From contig NZ_FOCW01000001.1 of NCBI RefSeq assembly GCF_900110225.1, positions 1,240,001 through 1,304,000 of the forward strand: DNA of 64,000 nucleotides, in the 5' to 3' direction. The stretch comes from Allobrachymonas denitrificans DSM 15123. GTDB taxonomy: Bacteria > Pseudomonadota > Gammaproteobacteria > Burkholderiales > Burkholderiaceae_C. Of the stretch, positions 8,115-16,528 are shown one piece after another. The notes under the pieces were generated by a model. The model ran no database searches. It saw nothing but the letters and a program-made list of their open reading frames with translations, and was not told the origin of the DNA. Position 1 is the stretch's first letter, and every line of letters starts with the position of its first letter. The translations under genes were made by a program, and so were the position numbers.

Positions 8115-9312
8115 CTACCACGACGCGCTGCGTCAGCTGCTGGCGTCCCTGCAGCCTGTTTCCGACACCATTCCCTTGCCCCTGGACAAGGCCAGCGGGC
8201 ATGTGCTCGCCGCCGATCTGCCCGCGCTGTATGACACGCCCCAGTTCGACAACAGCGCCATGGATGGCTACGCCGTGGCCGATCCCGAAGGCAACAGCAC
8301 CCGTTTCACGCTGGCAGGCCGCATTGCTGCTGGCGAGAGCCCGGAGCTGACCCTGCAGGCCGGTCAGGCCGCACGCATCTTCACGGGCGCTCCGGTTCCT
8401 GCCGGCGCCACTGCCGTGGTACCCCAGGAGGATGTGCAGACGGAAGGGGATACGCTCATTCTGGCCCAGCCGGCCCGCGCAGGTGCCCATATCCGCCGCC
8501 GCGCCGAAGAATACGCCGCCGGCGGTACGCTGCTGAACCAGGGCACCTTGCTCGACCCCGCTGCCGTCGCCCTGGCTGCCAGCCAGGGCCACGCCGCGCT
8601 GCCGGTGCTGCGTCCGCTGCGCGTGGCGGTGTTTTCCAGCGGCAATGAATTGCGCGAACCAGGCACCGATCTGGCACCCCGGCAGATCTACGATGCCAAC
8701 CGCTACCAGATGCTGGCCTGGCTGGCCGGCATGCCGGTGGAGGTGGTGCTGAGCGGATGCCTGCCGGATGACGCTGCCATCACGCGAGAGCGCCTGCAGG
8801 CTGCCTCCACCCAGGCCGATGTGATTCTCACTAGCGGCGGTGTTTCGGTCGGCGAGGAAGACCATGTGCGCGCTGCACTGGCCGATATCGGCCAGCTCGA
8901 TGTCTGGAAGCTCGCCATCAAGCCGGGCAAGCCCTTTGCCTGGGGCAGTGCCGGTCAGGCACGCGTCTTCATGCTGCCCGGCAATCCGGTGGCCACCTTC
9001 GTCGCCTTCTTCATGCTGGTGGCTCCGGCCCTGCGCAAGCTGCAGGGCTTGCCGCAACCCGAACCGCTGGCGGTACAGGCCGTCTCCGGTTTCGAACGCC
9101 TCAAGCGCGAGCCGCGGCGCGAATTCCTGCGTGCCGTGGCGCAGGCCGGCCCGGACGGACGCTGGCATGTGAGCGCGCTGCAGGGACAGGGCTCCGCCAT
9201 GCTGTCTGCCTGCGTGCAGGCCAATGTGCTGGCTGAAATCACCCCCGATACGCCGGTTGCCGTGGGCGATCCGGTTACGATCTACCCCTTGCCCGGAAAA
9301 GGATGGTTCTGA
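8104..9312 (+). CDS. moeA: Molybdopterin molybdenumtransferase MoeA
   Basis: MoeA (about 402 residues) inserts molybdate into adenylylated molybdopterin. The sequence shows FDNSAMDGYAVAD, IFTGAPVPAGATAVVPQED, the GNEL and YDANRYQ blocks, TSGGVSVGEEDHV and KPGKPFAWG, in family order. Two adjacent ATGs (8104 and 8107) lie inside the end of mobA; no clear ribosome site is seen, so translation is probably coupled to mobA. The stop overlaps the start of mog by one base (TGATG). Confidence 0.94.
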   Translation: MMLDYHDALRQLLASLQPVSDTIPLPLDKASGHVLAADLPALYDTPQFDNSAMDGYAVADPEGNSTRFTLAGRIAAGESPELTLQAGQAARIFTGAPVPAGATAVVPQEDVQTEGDTLILAQPARAGAHIRRRAEEYAAGGTLLNQGTLLDPAAVALAASQGHAALPVLRPLRVAVFSSGNELREPGTDLAPRQIYDANRYQMLAWLAGMPVEVVLSGCLPDDAAITRERLQAASTQADVILTSGGVSVGEEDHVRAALADIGQLDVWKLAIKPGKPFAWGSAGQARVFMLPGNPVATFVAFFMLVAPALRKLQGLPQPEPLAVQAVSGFERLKREPRREFLRAVAQAGPDGRWHVSALQGQGSAMLSACVQANVLAEITPDTPVAVGDPVTIYPLPGKGWF

Positions 9313-9890
9313 TGGACAAGCTGCCCACAATCCGCATTGGTCTAGTCTCGATCAGCGACCGCGCCAGCAGCGGCGTCTACCTGGACGAAGGCCTGCCGGC
9401 CCTGCGAAGCTGGCTGGAGCGAGCCGTCAGCAACCCGGTGGAATTTGTCGAACGGCTCATTCCCGACGAGCAGGCCGTGATCGAAGACAGCCTGCGTGCG
9501 CTGGCCGACCAGGAAGGCTGCGCCCTGATCCTGACCACTGGCGGCACCGGTCCGGCGCCGCGGGACGTCACTCCCGAGGCTACCCTAGCCGTGGCCGATC
9601 GCGTGATGCCCGGTTTCGGCGAGCAGATGCGTCAGGTCAGCCTGTATTACGTGCCCACGGCCATCCTGTCGCGCCAGGTCGGCGTGATCCGCGGCACCAG
9701 CCTGATCCTGAACCTGCCCGGTCGCCCCAAGGCGATCCAGGAAACACTGGAAGGTGTGAAAAATGCCGAAGGGCAGGTCGTGGTGCACGGCATCTTCGCC
9801 TCGGTGCCGTACTGCATCGAACTGATGGGCGGCCCCTACATCGAGACGCGTGCCGAAGTCATTACCGCTTTCCGTCCCAAGAAAAAGTAG
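9312..9890 (+). CDS. mog: Molybdopterin adenylyltransferase Mog
   Basis: Mog (192 residues) adenylylates molybdopterin before MoeA adds the metal. The conserved TTGGTGPAPRDVTPEAT nucleotide-binding motif, the GFGEQMR segment and the NLPGRPKAI loop identify it. The N-terminus VSISDRASSGVYLDEGLPAL is typical of Mog and not of MoaB. It is the last gene of the moaD operon, and it faces moaA, which comes from the other strand 58 bp away. Confidence 0.93.
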   Translation: MDKLPTIRIGLVSISDRASSGVYLDEGLPALRSWLERAVSNPVEFVERLIPDEQAVIEDSLRALADQEGCALILTTGGTGPAPRDVTPEATLAVADRVMPGFGEQMRQVSLYYVPTAILSRQVGVIRGTSLILNLPGRPKAIQETLEGVKNAEGQVVVHGIFASVPYCIELMGGPYIETRAEVITAFRPKKK

Positions 9891-9948
9891 GGCGAACTCA
9901 AACGTGGCAGGTGGCAGTCAGAGCAAGAAGGGCCCCATTCGAGCAAGC

Positions 9949-10980
9949 TCAGCCACCCGTCATGGACATGAAACGGATGGACTTCTCCGGCCGCTCGACA
10001 AACTCGTGCCGCTCCGGCTTGAGTTCGATGGCGGAGCGGATGGCGGCTTCCAGTTCCGCATCGCTGCAACCTGCGCGCAGCAGGGGGCGCAGCTCGAAAC
10101 TCTCTTCCTGCCCCAGGCACATGTAGAGCGTGCCATCCACCGACAGGCGCACACGGTTGCAGGTTTCGCAGAAGTGCTGCGAGATCGGTGTGATCAGGCC
10201 CAGCGTGAAACCGGTACCGGGGCTGACCCAGTACTTGGCAGGGCCGCCACCCAGCCGTACCGTGCTCGGTACCAGCGCGTATTTCTTTTCCAGCTGCGAG
10301 AGCAGGGCGGTCAGTGACAATCCGCGCGTTTCCTGCCCGGTATGGCCCATCGGCATGGCCTCGATCATGCGCAGCACAAAGCCGTTTTCCATGCAGAAGG
10401 CCACCATGGCGTCAATATCGCCATCGTTCACGCCCTGCATCGGCACCATGTTGATCTTGATCCGTTCGAAACCTGCCTCGCGTGCGGTACGCAGGCCGTC
10501 GAGCACCTTCTGCAGGCTGTCGCTGCCGGTGATCTGCTCCACGCACTCGCCACGCAGCGAATCCAGGCTCACGTTCAGCCGCATCACGCCTGCATCTCGC
10601 AGAGCCTGAGCGTGCTTGACCAGTTGCGTGCCGTTGGTGGTCAGAGACAGGTCTTCCACGTTCGGCAGCGCGGAAATGCGTCGCGCCAGATCCGGCAGAT
10701 TGCGGCGCAGCAGCGGCTCGCCGCCAGTCAGGCGAAAACGCGACGTGCCCAGACGCGCAAACGCCGCCACCACCCGTGTCACCTCGTCGAACGTCAGCCA
10801 GTTCTCCGGCTCCTCGAAATCGCGGAAGCCTTTCGGGATGCAATAGGAGCAGCGCAAGTCACAGCGGTCGGTCACCGACACGCGCAGGTAGTCGATGCTG
10901 CGGCCAAAACGGTCCACAAGCTGCTGCGGTGCAGCATTGGCAGGAGAAAGAGCGTCGTTCGGGAACTGCATGAATCGCAT
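9949..10980 (-). CDS. moaA: GTP 3',8-cyclase MoaA
   Basis: MoaA (343 residues) is the radical-SAM enzyme that starts molybdenum cofactor synthesis from GTP. The N-terminal cluster motif is CDLRCSYC (family CxxxCxxC), with LTGGEPLLRR following for SAM binding. The C-terminal cluster cysteines appear in CETCNRVRLSVDG and LYMCLG. The chain ends in Gly-Gly, as required for activity in this family. Two in-frame ATGs, at codons 1 and 4, are both possible starts. It lies 14 bp downstream of rluA on the same strand and may be read with it. Confidence 0.95.
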   Translation of the reverse strand: MRFMQFPNDALSPANAAPQQLVDRFGRSIDYLRVSVTDRCDLRCSYCIPKGFRDFEEPENWLTFDEVTRVVAAFARLGTSRFRLTGGEPLLRRNLPDLARRISALPNVEDLSLTTNGTQLVKHAQALRDAGVMRLNVSLDSLRGECVEQITGSDSLQKVLDGLRTAREAGFERIKINMVPMQGVNDGDIDAMVAFCMENGFVLRMIEAMPMGHTGQETRGLSLTALLSQLEKKYALVPSTVRLGGGPAKYWVSPGTGFTLGLITPISQHFCETCNRVRLSVDGTLYMCLGQEESFELRPLLRAGCSDAELEAAIRSAIELKPERHEFVERPEKSIRFMSMTGG

Positions 10981-10994
10981 TGTGGCCCCATTTC

Positions 10995-11801
10995 TCAGGG
11001 ACGGTCCAAACCCCTCTGTGCGAGGGGGACTTGCAGCGTGCGATATTGCGGCAATCCGTCCAGCAAATCGAAGTGGGTGGGGCAGTGCCAGTGCATCAGC
11101 GCCCCGGTTTCCGGATGCGGCAGCGATAGCGCATAGGCGTGCAGCAACAGGCGTGGTGCCATCGCGTGGTTGTCGGCATCGCCATACAGCAAATCACCGG
11201 CAATGGGATGGCCCAGAGACTGCAGATGCACCCGCAGCTGGTGCGACCGCCCCGTCACCGGCTCCAGATCGATGATGCTGTGAGGAACGGCAGGGCGCAG
11301 GAATCCTTCGGCCAGGCCGGGAAATGCCTCAGGCTCCGCCACGCTGCGCCAGTGCGTCACGCTCGGCTTGCCATGGACAGGATCGATCTTGCTGCGCGGC
11401 CGGTTCGGCCAGTCAACACAAAGCGGCGCATCAATCGTCTGCCATGCCTCCTCCGGCGATTGCAGTTCGCCCTGCACTATGGCCACGTAGCGCTTGTGCA
11501 CCTGACGTCTGGCAAAGGCGTCGCCAAGCCTGCGCTGTGCCTCCAGCGTGCGCGCCATCACCAGCAGGCCGCTGGTGCCCATGTCCAGCCGGTGCACGAT
11601 CAGCGCCTCGGGAAACAGCGCCTGCACGCGCACGCTCAGCGAATCGTGGTTCTTTTCCCCGCGGCCGGGCACTGCAAGCAGGTTGGCTGGCTTGTCCAGC
11701 ACGATCAGGTGGGCGTCCTGATGCACGATCACAACACCGTTTGCGGAAGCTGCGCCAATGCAGTCGCTCTTCAAAACAACACCCTGAAAATTGCAGCGCA
11801 T
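10995..11801 (-). CDS. rluA: RluA-type pseudouridine synthase
   Basis: This 268-residue RNA-modification enzyme has the catalytic Asp in HRLDMGTSGLLV and the GRSHQLRVHLQSLGHPI block of the RluA family. The segment CVDWPNRPRSK closely resembles the E. coli RluA active-site region, which points to RluA (23S rRNA position 746 and tRNA position 32) rather than RluC or RluD. No S4 domain is present, as expected for RluA. The N-terminal 20 residues are poorly conserved, so the start is less certain. Confidence 0.85.
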   Translation of the reverse strand: MRCNFQGVVLKSDCIGAASANGVVIVHQDAHLIVLDKPANLLAVPGRGEKNHDSLSVRVQALFPEALIVHRLDMGTSGLLVMARTLEAQRRLGDAFARRQVHKRYVAIVQGELQSPEEAWQTIDAPLCVDWPNRPRSKIDPVHGKPSVTHWRSVAEPEAFPGLAEGFLRPAVPHSIIDLEPVTGRSHQLRVHLQSLGHPIAGDLLYGDADNHAMAPRLLLHAYALSLPHPETGALMHWHCPTHFDLLDGLPQYRTLQVPLAQRGLDRP

Positions 11802-11853
11802 GAAATCGCCTTCAGCCCGTCGCCGGCATCGGAAGAGCGGATAAACTTTGAAT

Positions 11854-11871
11854 TTGTCACAAAACCGTCAA
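11854..11871 (+). promoter_or_regulatory. Candidate Pho box upstream of DUF47-pit
   Basis: TTGTCAC and CCGTCAA form two 7-bp direct repeats separated by AAAA, the layout of a PhoB-binding site (consensus CTGTCAT, four A/T-rich bases, CTGTCAT). Each repeat matches five of seven bases. It lies 58 bp upstream of the phosphate uptake pair, where PhoB control would make sense. No clear -10 element was found after it. Confidence 0.4.
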
Positions 11872-11929
11872 AATTGGTAACGCAAGAGTACAAGCGGAAT
11901 TGTCTCCTGAATCCACATTCAACCCATTC

Positions 11930-12577
11930 ATGATATTCAGCAAACTGCTCCCCCATGAAGGCAACTTCTTCGAACTGACCAGTCGCCATTCCGACTGCAT
12001 CGTCGATGCCGCACGCAACTTCTGCCAACTGGTGATGAATTACTCCGACCGGGACGTGCGCGTGGCTCTGGCCAAGGAAGTCGACGCGGCAGAGCTGCGT
12101 GCCAACGCCGTGGCGGCCGAGTTCAACACCGCGCTGCACAAGACCTTCATCACCCCGGTGGACCGCGAGCAACTGCACCAGCTGATCGGCTCCATGGACG
12201 GCGTGGCCGACCTGCTGCGCGACAGCGCCGAAACCATGGCCCTGTATGACCTGCAGGCCGTCACCCCCGAACTGGCCAAGCTCAGTGAAGTCAGCCTGCT
12301 GTGCTGCGAACGCATGGATCAGGCCATCAAACAGCTGACCCGTCTGGGCAAGGGCGATGCCGGCAAGCAGGCATTGCTGCTGTGTTCTGAAGTCGATGCA
12401 CTGGAATCCGAATCCGACCATGTCATGCGCCAGGGCATGAGCCGCCTGTTCCGAGAAGAGCCGGACGTGCGCGAACTCATCAAACTCAAGGCCATGTACG
12501 ACCTGCTCGAGGCGGTGACCGACCGCTGCGAGGACGTCGCCAAGCTGATCGAAGGCATCGTGCTGGAAAACGCCTGA
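11930..12577 (+). CDS. DUF47 / PhoU-like protein, partner of the Pit transporter
   Basis: This 215-residue, mostly alpha-helical protein belongs to the DUF47 (PhoU-like) family that is almost always encoded beside a Pit phosphate transporter. It begins MIFSKLLPHEGNFFELTSRHSD, a family hallmark, and has repeated acidic positions (SEVDALESESDHVM, VTDRCEDVAKLIEGI) that resemble the metal-binding motifs of PhoU. Its probable role is to control phosphate flux through Pit. The ATG at 11930 is chosen because it opens the conserved N-terminus. Confidence 0.88.
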   Translation: MIFSKLLPHEGNFFELTSRHSDCIVDAARNFCQLVMNYSDRDVRVALAKEVDAAELRANAVAAEFNTALHKTFITPVDREQLHQLIGSMDGVADLLRDSAETMALYDLQAVTPELAKLSEVSLLCCERMDQAIKQLTRLGKGDAGKQALLLCSEVDALESESDHVMRQGMSRLFREEPDVRELIKLKAMYDLLEAVTDRCEDVAKLIEGIVLENA

Positions 12578-12628
12578 CCGGGCGCCATGGCACTGGCCTG
12601 ATTCAAGAACCAACCAAAGACCCTCTCC

Positions 12629-13642
12629 ATGGAAGTCATCCCAAGCGCATTGTGGGTTGTGATCATGCTCGTGGTCCTGGCGGTCCTGTTCGATTTCATG
12701 AACGGATTCCACGATGCAGCCAACTCCATTGCCACGGTCGTCTCGACCGGTGTGCTGCGACCCGGCCATGCCGTTGTCTTCGCGGCCTTCTTCAACTTCA
12801 TCGCCATTTTCATCTTCCACCTCAGCGTGGCAGCCACCGTGGGCAAGGGCATTGTCCTGCCCAGTGTGGTCGATACCCATGTGGTGTTCGGCGCCCTGGT
12901 CGGGGCCATCAGCTGGAACCTGCTGACCTGGTACTACGGCATTCCGAGCAGCTCCTCGCATGCGCTGATCGGCGGCATCGTCGGCGCCGTGATCGCCAAG
13001 GGCGGCACCGATGCGCTGATCTGGCAGGGCATCAGCAAGACCGTGGCCTTCATCATCGTGTCTCCGCTGCTGGGCTTTCTGCTGGGCTCGCTCATGATGG
13101 TGGCCGTGTCCTGGATCTTCCGCCGCACTTCGCCGTTCAAGGTGGACAAGCACTTCCGCAAGATGCAGCTGGTCTCGGCCGGTGCTTACAGCCTGGGTCA
13201 TGGCGGCAACGATGCGCAGAAAACCATCGGCATCATCTGGATGCTGCTGATTGCCACCGGCTATGCGCAGTCCGGCGAGGCCAGCCCGCCGACCTGGGTG
13301 ATCCTGGTCTGTTATGCCGCCATTGCCCTGGGCACCATGTTCGGAGGCTGGCGCATCGTGCGCACCATGGGCCAGAAGATCACCAAGCTCAAGCCGGTCG
13401 GCGGCTTCTGTGCGGAAACCGGCGGTGCGCTCACGCTGTTCATCGCAACGGCGCTCGGTATCCCCGTCTCGACCACGCACACCATCACCGGTGCCATCGT
13501 GGGCGTGGGCTCGACACAGCGTGCCAGTGCTGTGCGCTGGGGCGTGGCAGGTGGCATTGTCTGGGCCTGGATTCTGACGATTCCCGCCAGCGCCGCAGTG
13601 GCGGCTCTCGCCTATTGGCTGAGCCTGATCATCTTCAAGTGA
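12629..13642 (+). CDS. pit: Low-affinity inorganic phosphate transporter, Pit family
   Basis: This 337-residue inner-membrane protein of the Pit (SLC20-like) family carries metal-phosphate by proton symport. The two inverted repeats show the family motifs FMNGFHDAANSIATVVST in the first half and GHGGNDAQKTIGI plus TTHTITGAIVGVG in the second. About ten hydrophobic segments are visible. It starts 51 bp after the DUF47 gene, so the two are very probably one transcript. Confidence 0.93.
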   Translation: MEVIPSALWVVIMLVVLAVLFDFMNGFHDAANSIATVVSTGVLRPGHAVVFAAFFNFIAIFIFHLSVAATVGKGIVLPSVVDTHVVFGALVGAISWNLLTWYYGIPSSSSHALIGGIVGAVIAKGGTDALIWQGISKTVAFIIVSPLLGFLLGSLMMVAVSWIFRRTSPFKVDKHFRKMQLVSAGAYSLGHGGNDAQKTIGIIWMLLIATGYAQSGEASPPTWVILVCYAAIALGTMFGGWRIVRTMGQKITKLKPVGGFCAETGGALTLFIATALGIPVSTTHTITGAIVGVGSTQRASAVRWGVAGGIVWAWILTIPASAAVAALAYWLSLIIFK

Positions 13643-13799
13643 TCTGATGCAGGGGCGGCTGTCTGATGCCCCTGACTGTGGGGGCTCGGCAGTCTGTTTT
13701 GTGGCGTGCGATATCCTTGGAGCTCCATCCCGGCAGCGGGGCTCTGGTCAGATTCGGCGCAGCGCGCTGCAGAGGAACAACAAAAAGTGTCGCAGCAAC

Positions 13800-13828
13800 T
13801 TCCAGCTCTCGCGCTTTGCCTCTATAAT
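13800..13828 (+). promoter_or_regulatory. Predicted promoter of the rpsP operon
   Basis: A perfect -10 box TATAAT (13823-13828) lies 17 bp after a weak -35 TTCCAG (13800-13805), about 90 bp upstream of rpsP. The spacing is optimal and the position suits a strong ribosomal-protein promoter. Confidence 0.55.
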
Positions 13829-13914
13829 CGAATGTTTTCAGCGTGTCGCTGGCCGGGTGGCCAGTCGCGTGTCTCAAACGCTGGAAGAATTTTTACCACC
13901 CGAAGGATTTCAAC

Positions 13915-14166
13915 ATGGTCGTCATTCGACTCTCCCGCGGCGGCTCCAAGGCCCGTCCGTTCTACAACGTTGTGGTTGCTGACAAGCGCGTGCGTCGCGA
14001 CGGCAGCTTCATCGAGCGCGTCGGTTTCTACAACCCCAGCGCCAAGGAAGGCACCGAAGGCCTGCGTATCGCCCAGGACCGCATTGCGTACTGGAAGAGC
14101 GTCGGCGCCCAGGTTTCTCCCACCGTGGAACGCCTGGTCAAGCAAGCTGCCAAGGTTGCTGCCTGA
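13915..14166 (+). CDS. rpsP: 30S ribosomal protein S16
   Basis: The 83-residue S16 protein is recognised by [17 protein letters not shown] at the start, the [22 protein letters not shown] block and the basic C-terminus. A good ribosome site (gaagga) precedes the ATG at 13915. It heads the conserved rpsP-rimM-trmD operon, but a hairpin with a T-rich tail lies between it and rimM and may lower expression of the later genes. Confidence 0.97.
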   Translation: MVVIRLSRGGSKARPFYNVVVADKRVRRDGSFIERVGFYNPSAKEGTEGLRIAQDRIAYWKSVGAQVSPTVERLVKQAAKVAA

Positions 14167-14194
14167 TACTCCACAGACCTTCCCGGTCTGATGC

Positions 14195-14227
14195 AAAGCC
14201 CAGTGCATTCCACTGGGCTTTGTCTTT
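14195..14227 (+). terminator. Hairpin terminator or attenuator between rpsP and rimM
   Basis: AAAGCCCAGTG (14195-14205) pairs perfectly with CACTGGGCTTT (14211-14221) around a 5-nt loop, and the T-rich TGTCTTTT follows. Because rimM and trmD lie downstream on the same strand, it probably acts as a partial terminator giving more S16 than RimM/TrmD. Confidence 0.75.
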
Positions 14228-14254
14228 TCTGCTCCGCCTGCACACAATCACCGC

Positions 14255-14836
14255 ATGTCTGCCGATCTGAATACCGTTCTGGAATCCGCCACCTTGCCCG
14301 AAGACGCTGTCGAGGTCGCCCGCATCGGCGAGGCCTGGGGCGTGCGCGGCTGGTTCCGCATCATTCCCTACAGCAGCCTGCCCGAGGCGCTGTTCAACGC
14401 CAGGCAGTGGTTTCTGCTGCCTGCAGAGCGTGGTGCCCGCCATTTCGAAGGCACACGCTCACTGCAGATCCGCCAGGTGCGCGAGCATGGCGACGGCCTG
14501 GTGGCAGGCGCAGCCGCCATCATGGACCGCAATGCCGCAGAACTGCTCAAGGGCGCGCGCATTCTGGTGCCGCGCTCCAGCTTCCCGCAGCCGGAAGAGG
14601 GCGAATACTACTGGGTCGATCTGATCGGCTGCGCCGTCAGCAACCGCGAGGGCGTGGCGCTCGGCACCGTGCGCGACCTGCTGGCCACCGGCCCGCAGAC
14701 CACGCTGGTGCTCGATGCCGGCGTGGACGCCGAAGGCAAGGCGCAGGAGCGCTTGATTCCCTTCGTGGATGCCTTTGTCGACAGCGTGGATGTGCCGGGC
14801 AAGCGCATCGTGGTCGACTGGCAACCCGACTACTGA
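14255..14836 (+). CDS. rimM: Ribosome maturation factor RimM
   Basis: RimM (193 residues) helps 30S head maturation by binding S19. It has the N-terminal RimM fold with VARIGEAWGVRGWFRI and a C-terminal PRC-barrel domain marked by EGEYYWVDLIGCAVSNREG and the terminal IPFVDAFVDSVDVPGKRIVVDW. Its stop codon is directly followed by the trmD leader. Confidence 0.95.
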   Translation: MSADLNTVLESATLPEDAVEVARIGEAWGVRGWFRIIPYSSLPEALFNARQWFLLPAERGARHFEGTRSLQIRQVREHGDGLVAGAAAIMDRNAAELLKGARILVPRSSFPQPEEGEYYWVDLIGCAVSNREGVALGTVRDLLATGPQTTLVLDAGVDAEGKAQERLIPFVDAFVDSVDVPGKRIVVDWQPDY

Positions 14837-14845
14837 TTGCCCGGC

Positions 14846-15619
14846 ATGCGCTTCGACATCATCACCCTGTTCCCGGAACTGATCCAGCCCTATCTGGAGG
14901 CTGGCGTTACCCGCCGCGCCTATGCCAGCGGACAGGTGCAGGTTCGCCTGTGGCAGCTGCGGGACTACGCCGAAGGCAACTACCGCCGCGTGGATGACCG
15001 CCCGTTTGGCGGCGGCCCCGGCATGGTGATGATGGCAGAGCCCCTGTCACGCTGCCTGCAGGCCATCCGCGAGGACCGTGCCGACCCGGCAGGCAGCGAA
15101 GCACCGGTGGTGCTGTTCACCCCGATCGGCACACGCCTCGACCATGCAGAAGTGACCCACTGGGCCGAAGGGCAGGGTGCTGTCCTGCTGTGCGGTCGCT
15201 ATGAAGGTATCGACCAGCGCTTTGTCGATGCGCACGTCACGCACCAGCTCAGCCTAGGTGATTTTGTGCTGTCAGGTGGCGAGATTGCCGCCGTGGCCCT
15301 GCTGGATGCCGTGGCGCGCCTGCAGCCCGGTGTGCTGCAGGATGAGGCCAGCCATATCCAGGACAGCTTCAACCCCGCGCTGGACGGCCTGCTGGATTGC
15401 CCGCACTACACCCGCCCCGAACAATGGCAGGGGCAGGGCGTCCCCGAGGTGCTGCTGGGCGGCAACCATGCCGCCATCGCCCGCTGGCGCCGCGACCAGA
15501 GCCTGCAGCTGACAGCACAACACCGCCCCGAACTGGTGGAACGTGCGCGCAATCAGGGCCTGCTGGACAAGGCCGACCGTGTCACCCTGGCGCGATTGGC
15601 AGAAGCTGGCAAGCTGTAA
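14846..15619 (+). CDS. trmD: tRNA (guanine-37-N1)-methyltransferase TrmD
   Basis: TrmD (257 residues) methylates G37 of tRNAs to prevent frameshifting. The ATG at 14846 gives the family start MRFDIITLFPE. The deep-knot SAM site is seen in CGRYEGIDQRFVD and in the LSLGDFVLSGGEIAA segment, and the catalytic Asp region PHYTRPEQWQGQGVPEVLLGG follows. rplS, usually the next gene, is absent here; the next gene is on the opposite strand. Confidence 0.96.
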   Translation: MRFDIITLFPELIQPYLEAGVTRRAYASGQVQVRLWQLRDYAEGNYRRVDDRPFGGGPGMVMMAEPLSRCLQAIREDRADPAGSEAPVVLFTPIGTRLDHAEVTHWAEGQGAVLLCGRYEGIDQRFVDAHVTHQLSLGDFVLSGGEIAAVALLDAVARLQPGVLQDEASHIQDSFNPALDGLLDCPHYTRPEQWQGQGVPEVLLGGNHAAIARWRRDQSLQLTAQHRPELVERARNQGLLDKADRVTLARLAEAGKL

Positions 15620-15652
15620 TCGCGGACCGGAACGCCCGCGCTGCGGTCTGCC

Positions 15653-16450
15653 TCAGACTTCGGTACTGGAGTCGCGCGCCTCGACAAAGCAGTCCAGATA
15701 GCTGAAGTACTGCGAGGTAAAGAACATCGCCGTGATCACCATCAGCAGCAGCTGCATCAGCACCGAGCCGATCACCGGGCCGGCAATGGCCGTGAACAGC
15801 AGCGAAGCACCCAGCACCACCAGCATGGTCAGCCCCACCCAGGCCATCAGATAGACGAAGAAGGCCGGGAAGTTGCGCAGGCAGGCCACGATGCTGAAGA
15901 ACAGGCTCTTGACCGGCGACACGCCATGCCAGTGCACCAGCGCCGGCGCATGCCAGAACAGCATGGCGATCACCACGTTGAGCGTACCCGCGAGGATGGC
16001 CGCCATCTGGAAATCGCCCTGGGACATCAACTCGCGCATGGCGGCTGGTTCAATCGCTTCGCCCAGCAGGTAGATACGCACGAACTGGCCTCCATCCACC
16101 CATTGCGTCACGGCCATGCTCAGGCCGAACAGCACGGCATACAGCATGCCCAGCACGGCAATGGCATGCAGGCGTTGCTGGCCGGCACGGAATGCCGTAA
16201 GCAGCACGGTAGGCATGGGGTAGTTGCCTTGCGCCACCTCGCGCGCGGCCGTCATGAAACCCAGTGTGGCCGCCGGCAGCATGGCCAGCGCCATGGCAAT
16301 GCCCAGCCACGGAATCAGCGACAGCAGGTTCACCACCGTCAGGAAGATGAAGAACAGTCCCAGCATCGCCAGCGGCTTCTTGCGGAAGGTGGCGATGCCT
16401 TGCTTCATCCATTGGATGCCCTGGCTGGCAGGGACAATATTCAGTCGCAT
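15653..16450 (-). CDS. BPSS1780 family multi-pass membrane protein
   Basis: This 265-residue integral membrane protein has about six hydrophobic helices. It matches the BPSS1780 family of Burkholderiales, including the N-terminal VPASQGIQWMKQGIATFRKKPLAM pattern and a C-terminal FTSQYFSYLDCFVEA. No function is established for the family. It faces trmD with a 33-bp gap and starts 78 bp downstream of thrB. Confidence 0.75.
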   Translation of the reverse strand: MRLNIVPASQGIQWMKQGIATFRKKPLAMLGLFFIFLTVVNLLSLIPWLGIAMALAMLPAATLGFMTAAREVAQGNYPMPTVLLTAFRAGQQRLHAIAVLGMLYAVLFGLSMAVTQWVDGGQFVRIYLLGEAIEPAAMRELMSQGDFQMAAILAGTLNVVIAMLFWHAPALVHWHGVSPVKSLFFSIVACLRNFPAFFVYLMAWVGLTMLVVLGASLLFTAIAGPVIGSVLMQLLLMVITAMFFTSQYFSYLDCFVEARDSSTEV

Positions 16451-16528
16451 GGGCGATCAGTCAATCTGAATGCTGCACATCTGCGAGAAGCGGCATGCAG
16501 CAGGAAACAACCGTGCAGCCATGCCCGT

